A DNA stretch of 64,000 nucleotides from Trebouxia sp. TZW2008. Taxonomy: Eukaryota; Chlorophyta; Trebouxiophyceae; Trebouxiales; Trebouxiaceae. The notes below the pieces were generated by a model. It was not told the DNA's origin, did no database searches, and worked only from the letters and a program-made list of their open reading frames with translations. The DNA lies in NCBI GenBank assembly GCA_002118135.1, contig BDIU01000243.1, forward strand, positions 1,236-65,235. Reading direction: 5' to 3'. Each line of letters begins with the position of its first letter. The first letter of the stretch is position 1. Both the position numbers and the translations under genes were made by a program. Shown here one piece after another: positions 55,081 to 64,000 of this stretch.

Positions 55081-58000
55081 TCAAAAGTCAGCGCCTCCTG
55101 TGTTACCATGTGAACCATCACCACCACCACCAGCCTCTGTATCAAATCCTGTGGATCGCATGAAACTAGTGCGAGTTGCGCCAGGCCCCACTGCATTTGG
55201 GCGAGCATAAGCGATACCCTCTGGCAAATTGCCTGCTGAAGAAGACTGAAAGGAGGGCAGGCTGTAGTGGATGCTCATCTGGGACAACTGGGTACTAATG
55301 AAACAGAAGATCTTGTGGCGCGCATCACCAGTCCTTCCCAAGTTGACACCTATGGTACATATTTACATCAGCTATCCATGCTGTTGATGGCCTCAAACCC
55401 AGCTCAAACCCAGCTCAAACATGCCACAAAAAGCACACATTCTGTTTTCAAGTGGGCAATCAGCCAGCACTGGGTGTGCAAGACTTTTGCCATGCTGTTT
55501 GCTGAGGACACCTTGCTGCCTGAACAAACTCAGTGATGTGAGCAGAATGGCAACAATGACGATGCAAACACGCCAAACAAGCATATACAACACAGAGCTT
55601 GCGTACCATTGTGTGAGAATGTGTAGACTATTCCCAAAGTCATCTTGAGGGGGTCTTGGCTGTCCAGATAGATGACAGTTCCTCCTCCTGGCACAAACTC
55701 CTTGTGGTTCTCGTCAAAGAACTCCATCAGCTTCCGCCTTAACATGGCTGTGACTGAGCTTGGCGTCGCCAGATCCACTTGCACCTAAGATTACCACAAT
55801 GACTCGGTCAGCATTTCAGTGCAAAGATGGTGAAGGCCACCCATGTACCATGCCCGGAAACGAGCATTTGCTGTTGAAGCATGTTGCCTGCACTGTCAGT
55901 GCGCTTGCTTCAACACAATGACACTCAAGCGGGAGAAGTTAAATACAAGGACAGAGGCGCTGTACCAGTCCAATGACCCAGACTCAGCTGCTCACGCTCG
56001 ACTTTGATCTTGTCAAACTGTGCGCGCCTACATGCACAGTTGAGCCACCAGGACAAGTCACCGCAGCTCTAATAGCATGACATGCACAATCAAAAATCCT
56101 GCCAAAGACCAGATAACCGCAACTTCAACTGGACAGACTGACTGCCTTGCTATCTTAGTCACTGTGCAGGAGCTAGTCCATCACTTTCTTGAGACACTAT
56201 TCAAGATGCAGTTGGGCCTGGCGATAGCTTGTTTGTCATCATCCCTTGCATAATGCAATGCATGGCAGTGCCTTGTAAGGGCAGCTGGTGCAAAGCATGC
56301 TTGCCAAGCAAGAATGTTGAGGGAGACCGTCGCAATGGGCATGCGTTTACACAACATGAAGCATGCAAAATTACAAGGCAAAACTCTACAGCTGCCGGGC
56401 ACAGCAGCAACAATGTAGCGCCACGTTAAGTCACAGCTCAAAGGGGTCACTTGCAGTGTGTCCAAAGGTTTGCAGAAATTTGCAAAAGGGATGAGTGGAG
56501 CATCATTTTGACGTGTCGAATCTACAGCAACATTAAGGTCAAGGTTGCATACCTTGAACAGCTCCACCTTGGCATCAGATCTGGACATGTTGAGCAGAGG
56601 CATGGCTCCCAGCTTGGAGTTGGGATACCAGATACGTGTGCCATCCCATCGCCGCATCACTGTACTCTGCACCATTGACAAGGAATCGACCTCAACATCT
56701 GAAACAGTGACGAACAACCAACTTTCAAAAAGCGAATTGCGCAAAATCTCCACATTGCTTGCTGCATGCTAGCAACTTTGACTCAAAGCATGCATGTCGC
56801 TGCTTGCATTGAACTGTTTGCTGGAATGCATGGATGCTTGGCATTGGAATGACATTCTGACACAGCAAGGGAGAACCCCTCAAGAACGCAGTGGTCCATT
56901 GAGCCTGTCCATTGGTGATTGCTTGTGACTGATGACACATTGGTTGTAGCATGTAGGGCACAGTGACTTACCACTTAGATACAATTCTTCAGCAACGCAG
57001 TAGTCTGCTGAACCTGTTCCTGTGGTGTTGATGCCAGTGAGCAGCGCATGCTGGGAAATTACAACACGTGCATTGCAGCAGGGCACACTGACTTTACAAT
57101 GGGTGTATTGAAGGTGAATGCATGCTTCTTGTTGCATCAAAGCAAGGCAAATTTTGCATGCGCAGTCATCACATTGACGTACCACAAGGGAGAGTTCCTC
57201 AACAACGCAGTAGTCTGCTGGACCTGTTCCTGTGGTGTTGGTGCCAATGAGCAGTGCATCCCCCACATCAAATGGGTGCACCACAAACAGCATGATCACC
57301 GAGTTGAACAGGTTCATGATGCTGTTGCTGAAGGAAAAGGAGAGGGCCACAATGATGGAGGACATTGTCAACCACACCTTAGTCAAGTCCACCTGCACAG
57401 ACACAGATCCTATTGTGTTCATGCTTGATCACTCACGCCACAACTTGGTCACATGTGTAGACTGCACATACAATAATGCATGCACAGTGCCACGTGAAAC
57501 TTGACACATGCCCTCCAATTCTGTTTACCTGGACATTGCTTAACATTCACAAGAACCAGACCTTGAGGCTTAACCAATCTGTTGAGTGCCTAGTCTATGA
57601 CACAAAATTGCAAAAGCTGCTAAGAAGTCAGGTCATCTGCTCTTGCAATTGTCATCCTGCAACTTGACAAGTTAATGCTTTCAGTGACAGCAGGCACAGG
57701 AGCAGTAAGCCATGATACATCAGGCCTGGAACATGCAAAAGACGTCAACAGGCTGTCAACACGCAGAAATATACACAATTGATGTCATGTTGCATAAATG
57801 CAGCTTGTGACATGACTGATGCAAGAGACTCACGTTGAACACCATGAGATAGAAGAAGATGAAGATGATGTGCAGCACCACTCCTATCACCAGCTCCAGC
57901 TTGCCCACAACTGTCTTAGCATCCTGCAGCCACAGCTTCTACATCAGTGCACGCCCTTGAATGTCCGACTTCACACGAGGACCAAGCATGCAGAGTTCCA

Positions 58001-61000
58001 AACCACAAGGCTCGAATGATGCTTTTAGCAGTCCTGAACTTTGTCATCTGCTGTGAAATGGCTCCCAGCTTGGCAATTCCAATGGCAGTGATGTGTGTTG
58101 GCACCCAAAGTATGATTCTGACAAGCAGCAAGCCTTGCAATACATGGTAGTGTTGAACACCGAACACCAGCAATTTGCAAGGTGCAGACATGCAAGCCAG
58201 GTCATGGAGACTCCCTGCCACAATGCTCGGACATGCTTGCTGGTTTGCCCAGAAGGCTGCAGCAAATTGATCAACTGTAGGAGGTAAGCCAGTGAAAGAA
58301 TGTAATCGCAACCAGTGTATGCCATTGCACCATTCAACATCTTCTGCTCAAGTTGCACACCTTCAGTGACAAGGCAAGATTGCACACCTTCAGTGACAAG
58401 GCAAGGTTCCTGCGCTCCTTGTAGATCTTGATCACAGCATCCCTAATGTCAGCCAGCACCAGCTTGCCATCACCGTTGTTATCCAGCATGCTGAAAGCTT
58501 CCTGGGCCTGATCAGGTGACAAGAATGCCTCCAAATCCTCCATTATGATGTGATTCCTGTAGCAAGACAATGTGTCATTTTCTGATGTCATCCCTTGTTT
58601 TGGGATTTGTGGCATATGACAAGAGTGCCTCCAAGTCCTTCATAACAATGCGATCTCTGCAACAGAATGGCAGTCAGTACCAGGCAAATGACAGCGGCCT
58701 TGATGTCAGCCAGCACCAGCTTGCCATCACCATTGTTGTCCAGCATGCTGAAAGCTTCCTGGGCCTGATCTGGCGACAAGAACGCCTCCAAGTCCTCCAT
58801 GATGATGTGAGCCCTGCCACAGGACAACGGTTGACACTGGGTCATCAGTAGGTCAATGTGAGCTCAGCCTGTCCCCATGCGCTGACTGTATGTAGTGATG
58901 ATGCAATTTCTGCTCATGGTTTTGACAACTGTGAGCATGACATGCAAGCCGTCTCTGATCCGCATGACTTCTTGGGAGTCATTCATGATGTCATCGACTG
59001 TCCACAATAAACACAATATAAACTTGTAGAGGTCAAAGCATCAAACGGATTTGGTGCGCAATTTTGATGAGCAGCTGAAGCTGCTGAGCAGGTGTGTGGC
59101 TAGGTTTAGACCTGTCCCCTGTCAAAGCAGGTGTTTGGGTGGGTTTCTGCATGTTCCTAGCATTGATGTGAAGCAGTTGAAGAAACAGCAGACCTGGTGA
59201 AGTAGGGCTTGATGTTCCAGAAGAGGTAGAAGGCCAGCTTGCGCGCCTCCTTCTCCCCTGTCACATGCTCGCTGTGCTTGGCTTGCCCCAGCTGATCTGT
59301 GAAGGTCACCGTCAGGTTGTTCTTGCGGATGTGCTTCTCAACCTGTATCACAAGCATTCATCAGATCTGACGTTGGGTTTTGAAGCTATATCACATGCTC
59401 GCTGTGCTTGGCTTGCCTCAGCTGATCTGTGAAGGTTGCTTTTGGACTTTTATTGCGGATGTGCTTCTCAACCTGTATCACAAGCACGTATGAAAGGCCA
59501 GTTGTGGTTCAGATGTGCTTCTCCCCTGTCACATGCTCGCTGTGCTTGGCCTGCCCCAGCTGATCCGTGGAGGTCCTTGTCAGGTTGTTCTTGCGGATGT
59601 GCTTCTCAACCTGTATCACAAGCATGCATGAAGGCTCAGCTGATGTGTGAGTATAGGCATTGAGGGCACAAGGGCTTCTCTTGTGTCACATGTTTGCTGT
59701 GCTTGGCTTGTCCTAGCTGATCTGTGAAGTTTACCGTCAGGTTGTTCTTGCGGATGTGCTTCTCAACCTGACAATACAAATACTCCTCAGACCCTCTCAG
59801 AGACTCATGCTATGCATTTTTGAGAGCCTAGCTGATCCAAAAAGGTTGTTCTCACAAATGTGCTGCTCAACCTGACAACACAAGTATGCATGAGAGTTGG
59901 CGCCTGTCAGCATCTGCCCTGATTTGCTTGAGATGCACATATGATACATGTACAGCATCAGCTGACGATGCCTTGCAGCATGCTGTTCTGAAGACTGGTT
60001 GTGCACTACATGCTTGCATCAAGATATCCTGAAGTGCTTGCTGTCAAATTCAGGACCAGAGGTGTAAATCACGCGATGGTGACATCATAGCCTATATCAT
60101 GGGTGCATCACAGGTGGTAGCACAAGGCAGGACTGACCTTATGCAGCTTAGCAATGACCTCTTCATCGTTCTTGGCTGTAGCTGTGAGCTCCGCCAGATG
60201 GATCTCCTCTTCACGCTTCTCCTGCTTCTCTATCTGTATCAACAACACATATGCTTAGTGCATGCTGCTGGGGAAAAGGAAACCAGAAATGTCTACACTG
60301 TTAGGCCTCATGATGGCAGTCTTTGTGTGTAGAAGCAGCTTGTGCATGCTGCTCACAGTAACCACAACAGTTACGCACATATGCTGCTGCTGCTAGGATT
60401 ATCTAGCCAAATCACGGTTTGCGTGAATGCATCAAGCAAACTCAGCAGAAAATGCTTGTGCACCTGACTGAACCACTGGATCATCTGAGGGTGTGCTTGC
60501 ACTGCAGATGCAACTGTGTAGAGTAGAAAGTGCAGCAGGTCAAGCATGTCTTTCCTTGGTGTCAAGGAGGTGGGCAACTAAAGTCTGCTTTTGTGTGCAT
60601 GCAATTGTGTGTCTGCCTGAACATATGCCTGGCAGACACGAGGCTTGTTCTGCTGGAGTTTCCAAGCGCACAGGTGCACTATCTGCTGAAAACGGCAACA
60701 TTGAGCCAGAGGGCCATGCTGTCTGATTAGACCTTGCCTCAGGTTTGACAAAAGATTCCTACAAGACGAAAAAGGATACTTGAAGACAGCTGTAAGCCTC
60801 TGTTGCATCTTATGGAGGTTTTGACACTGCTTGGCAACATTGCAAATACAAGGTATCGCTACTGTAGACTTGACTGTACATATTCGCCAGCTAGTCTGCA
60901 GAGGAAGGAACACATGCCAAAATGTGCACTCAATGGGGTACCTGTATGGCTTTGACATTGCCCTGCATGCAGCAGTTTACGATGCCTAGCATCACTGTTC

Positions 61001-64000
61001 TAGTTGATGAATTGTTCCTTATTGACGGATTGAAGAGAAGTGACTGACAGCTTGCTTGATACATTCAGTGCTGACCTGGATGGCCTTGACATTGCCCTGC
61101 ATGCGTCTTGCCATACGTAGCTTAGCCCAGCCAGACAGCCGCTTGGGCTGCTCCTCTTCGTCTTTGCCCTTAGCCTCTGCATAGCCTGAGGGCTGATCGC
61201 GGCGACTGTCATTGCGCCTCAGGCTGCGGCGAGAGTGTGTGCCTCGGCTGCTGCTCTGCCTTGATACCCCTGACTCTGGCGTTCTCACGCCATCCTGAAA
61301 GTATGGACAGGTATGTTGGTAAACATTGGCATGAGCCAGCAGTTTTTCAGGCATTGAAGGCTGATCACTACAGCTGTTGATGTGCCTCGACCTGCAGCGG
61401 GTGTGAGGGGTCTACTGCTGCTCCGTCACAAAACCCCAGAGGCTGACGTTCTCACGCCATCCTGTTCATATTCACCGTCAGAGTGTCAGGTTCGGGCATG
61501 ACATTCAGCCTATCAAGCGTTGGGTTAATCGCAAAAGCTGAGAAACTCCTGAGCAAGCGTCACTGTATGTGCATGGAAAAGGTGTGCTGATTCACAGCAG
61601 CAAGTGAGGCAAAGCAGTCACTCACAAGGTGAGGCGTGCGACGACATTGGCACCGTGACAATGAGTCATACAGCCCTCAGGACAGTGTAAAAGCTATCCA
61701 AGTTGAGCATGCGCCTTTATCCCACTGCTATTTTAAGAGCTGCTGAGTTGCCTAGCGCAAAGCTTCACTGTGTCAAAGTCCATTATCTCGATGACACAAA
61801 ATTTGTTTCACAAAACGCCCGTGACAATGACAAAAAGGTCCAGTAAGACATCAGGATCTTACATGTGCAGAGGTGGTAGTGCGGCGGCTGGCTGGTCCCT
61901 GGTCAGTAGTATTTCTGTCGCTATCCCCGGGCCGCCTGTGATGCACCGTTTCATCACTGGCATTCACCTCTACGCTACGCCTGCAAGACACCGCCACTCA
62001 TGTTTTGCGCCTGCCAGATCATCACCTGGTGGTTTCTCATCCAAAATAGACAGCTTCACAAAGCAGTGCTTTCTGGGCAGCACACCAATGTATGCATACT
62101 GCGCAGACTGGCTTGCATTTTCTGTGTCCAGCAGATACACACCCAACAGGCGATTGGGTGCTTTTGCCACCACCACCCTTCCTTGTTCTTGCCATGCAGG
62201 CCAGGCAGATACGCAAACTCATGTTTACTGGCCAGCTTTGCAAGCATATTCCCAGCAGGCAAAAGCTACACACCCAATAGGAGAGTGCTTGTCCTCGCCA
62301 GTGGCTTCAGCGCTTGAGTGCGCTCCCAAGCTAGGTGGAGGCACGCTCACAGTCAGTTCCCCCTTCACATTCTGCTGCTTCTCCACATCGTCCTGAAGGT
62401 CTGACAAGGGGAATGGGGCAGTCTGAGCCCTTCTCATGACTTCAGCATGCTCTGGCAGCTGGTTAGGAGGTGTGTGCGTGCCTTCAGCGCTGGTGCTGGA
62501 CAGAGCATTGCGGCGATGCAGCTGGTTTTCGTCATCAGTGGTGTTTTTGCGGCTGGGAGGCCGGCTGGACAGCATGCGCTTCAAGGGCGCAGGAGTCACC
62601 TGAGCAACCTGCACAACCAGTGCATGATGGTTACGCAGAATGAAGGCTAGCAAGAAGCATAAACTTGATGCAATCAAGAGTAATAATATACGACAATCAA
62701 TATATGACTATATTTTAAAACAGAATCATAGTACATTTTGACAAAGGATGGTGATGTTTTTCTTTTGTTTGCTGTTGCCTGCAGAAAACATGAGTCAATC
62801 ATGCATGTGGACACCCACCTTCTCCCCCAGGTACTGAATGTTGGATTTGAATTTGACCATGCGTGGCGCTACGCTGGCAACACTGCTGGCCAAGGGCTTA
62901 ATGGTGCCTCTCAACACTCCCTTGGGTCGCGGGGCATCGTCCACTCGGTCTGTCTTGTCGGCCTGTTCCCGCTCGTTCAGCTTACGCAGAGTCTCGACGT
63001 TTCGGGGCTGCATGCCGGCCGTGACGCTAGCTGCTCTGTGCCCGGTGACGGTCCCTGCTACGCTGGCCACTCGCATGTGTTTGGAGGCTCTGTTGTCGCT
63101 GCGTGGCTGGGACAGAGCCATGAGGAAGTACTCCTGCATGACCAAGAACAGACAGATCTCAGCCAACTGGTGATCATAGTAGCAACCTGTCCTCCCAGCA
63201 GAAGCCTGTACGGGAACGCCTGTGAACAAAGTGTTCAGCAAAAGTGATCTGCTCAAGGAGCTCATGCATGCATTCAATGTTTGGATCTGAAGCACAGTTG
63301 AGCGAAATTTGTAGAAATCTAGATCACAGCTTGCAAGGCAGACCAAGCAAAGACAAAACGCAGTGCATTTTGGGGCACACGCCTCAACAAGTGATTTTTC
63401 CCACAACTTGACATGCGCCATGCAAATTCACCTTGCGCAAAGCTTCCTGCATGCGCTGAAAGTAGGTCTCCTGATGGAAATGACCTGCCATCAGCTTTGC
63501 TGACATTGTCTTCAACACATCCACCACCAGCCACAGGAATATGCACACCAGCACCTGCAAGTCATGCCATCAATTTAGCAAGCTTGCTACAAGTTTGGAA
63601 GAAGAAACCATAACAAAAGCACAACAGAATTACAGAAGACTCAGCAAATTTGTGACAGGATTGGCAGATAGCACTGTGGCAGGCTTGAGACAGATTTAGC
63701 AGACTGATGACAGAGCTAGTCAGCTTATGATACTTTTGACAGACATGGAAATGGCAGGGCTGCAACAGGCTTTGGCAGCTTTGGCAGGTTTGTGACAAAT
63801 TCAGCAGAATTGAGTCAGATTTGTTGGGCTTTTGAGAAACACCATGCTGAAGACGGAATGCAGGCTGCGAAGCAGGACCTGGTCAGCACTGTCGATGCGT
63901 ACAGATTTTGAGTATACATGTCCTCTAAGCACACACAGAAGCCATAAACTGCATGCATGCACAACTTGACAAAGGTTGCCACAGATGCACATTTAGCAGT
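55081..64000 (-). CDS. EF-hand MscS-like mechanosensitive channel, 5' partial
   Basis: MscS-like (MSL) channels release ions when membrane tension rises. Visible exons, 5' to 3': 63878-63843, 63554-63432, 63133-62819, 62608-62270, 61294-61076, 60233-60138, 59342-59194, 58556-58388, 57923-57834, 57392-57224, 56698-56553, 55784-55607, 55349-55081 (2298 nt, 765 codons with stop; the N-terminus is outside the window). Features in order: membrane segment VCIFLWLVVDVL with the plant MSL motif HFHQETYFQRMQE; a long Ser/Arg-rich cytosolic part; EF-hand loop DNNGDGKLVLAD followed by YKERRNLALSL; membrane segment; pore-lining helix and beta-domain start VDLTKVWLTMSSII, MLFVVHPFDVGD; IWYPNSKLGAM; and a C-terminal region ending in a Gly-rich tail. 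The EF-hand suggests calcium modulation, as in fungal Msy1/Msy2. The 62270 donor is uncertain. Confidence 0.87.
56899..57060 (-). repeat. Donor-side copies of MscS pore exon end
   Basis: The end of the pore exon (ALLIGTNTTGTG with its CAG/GTCCAG donor at 57224) is repeated downstream on the minus strand with donors at 57014 (GTTCAG) and about 56905 (GCTCAA). Spacings are 210 and 109 bp. The first copy keeps TGCGCTGCTCACTGGC, i.e. an ALLTGINTTGTG reading. Confidence 0.8.
58361..58414 (-). repeat. 27-bp duplicated donor at EF-hand exon
   Basis: The end of the EF-hand exon, CTTGCCTTGTCACTGAAG with donor GTGTGC, is present twice in direct tandem, 27 bp apart. Both frames are open (LALSLKVCN then LALSLK), so use of either donor (58388 or 58361) keeps the frame and changes the protein by nine residues. 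Confidence 0.85.
58600..58815 (-). repeat. Two upstream copies of the EF-hand exon
   Basis: Upstream of the intact EF-hand exon (start 58556) lie copies starting at 58813 and 58656 (spacings 157 and 100 bp). The 58813 copy is long: it keeps the acceptor, MEDLEAF, SPDQAQEAFSML and a full DNNGDGKLVLAD loop in an open frame, but lacks the YKERRNLALSL end and donor. The 58656 copy covers only about 40 bp. Confidence 0.85.
59393..59875 (-). repeat. Four decoy copies of an MscS gene exon
   Basis: Copies of the exon encoding VEKHIRKNNLTVTF begin at 59871, 59767, 59610 and 59472; the intact exon begins at 59342. Spacings are 104, 157, 138 and 130 bp. The nearest copies keep the acceptor and parts of DQLGQAKHSEHVTGEK; the furthest keeps only about 50 bp. 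None keeps the exon end AFYLFWNIKPYF. Confidence 0.88.
60270..60350 (+). repeat. Dispersed CGTCAT element, copy 3
   Basis: GAAAAGGAAACCAGAAATGT, then CTACACTGTTAGGCCTCATG and ATGGCAGTCTTTGTGTGTAG, lies within an MscS gene intron. It aligns with copy 2 across the purine tract, GTCTAC, GTTAGGC and CATNANGG boxes, with more substitutions in the right half. Confidence 0.45.
62090..62270 (-). repeat. Probable donor-side copy of an MscS gene exon
   Basis: The region just after the donor near 62270 (ATTGGGTGTGTA, then GCTTTTGCCTGCTGGG) has a similar stretch about 130 bp downstream, near 62125-62160, reading CCTGTTGGGTGTGTATCTGC. Similarity is limited to about 35 bp. Confidence 0.5.
63590..63835. 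repeat. Degenerate short repeat in MscS intron
   Basis: Imperfect units of roughly 20-30 bp around GGCAG/GACAG boxes (TTTGTGACAGGATTGGCAGA, GTGGCAGGCTTGAGACAGAT, CTTTGGCAGGTTTGTGACAA) fill the intron between the first two visible exons of the MscS-like gene. The units do not match the flanking exons. Confidence 0.65.

Overview
The window is nuclear DNA from a eukaryote with intron-dense genes, most likely a green alga (Viridiplantae). Supporting this are a plant-type tRNA-Val(AAC), a plant-like mitochondrial ATP synthase subunit d, an MSL-type MscS channel, a two-half TauE/SafE (TSUP) membrane protein and GT-AG introns whose acceptors are very often TGCAG. No genus can be named from the sequence alone. 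Gene models were built by hand. For seven loci every exon joins in phase and the exon lengths sum to a multiple of three.

Layout: 1-4.4 kb, decayed LRR/F-box-like loci; 4.67 kb, tRNA-Val (-); 5.1-20.6 kb, BMS1 ribosome-assembly GTPase (+, 21 exons, 1315 aa); 21.8-24.8 kb, TSUP membrane protein (-); 25.4-34.6 kb, DEAD-box RNA helicase (+, 10 exons); 35.3-38.7 kb, two inverted F-box-like paralogues with in-frame stops; 40.0-43.9 kb, bZIP factor (-); 45.0-51.8 kb, large coiled-coil/low-complexity protein with an RG-rich patch (+); 52.0-52.9 kb, small coiled-coil protein (-); 53.2-54.3 kb, mitochondrial ATP synthase subunit d (+); 55.1-64.0 kb, EF-hand MscS-like channel (-, its 5' end lies beyond the window). 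Three neighbouring pairs are divergent and may share promoters: TSUP/helicase, bZIP/coiled-coil and small coiled-coil/ATP synthase d. BMS1 and the helicase both belong to RNA-handling pathways; otherwise the genes do not form an obvious functional cluster.

The most unusual feature is not a gene. In at least five genes on both strands, introns carry serial, degenerate, partial copies of the adjoining exon. Most copies consist of a 3' splice site plus the first part of an exon and lie 5' of the intact exon. A smaller class consists of the end of an exon plus its 5' splice site and lies 3' of it. Measured start-to-start spacings fall mostly near 130-147 and 163-192 bp, with finer arrays of 20, 27, 51 and about 95 bp. 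These decoy-exon arrays look like a continuing process of local tandem duplication at splice sites. Two dispersed repeat families (four and three copies) and several intronic satellites explain much of the remaining intron sequence.
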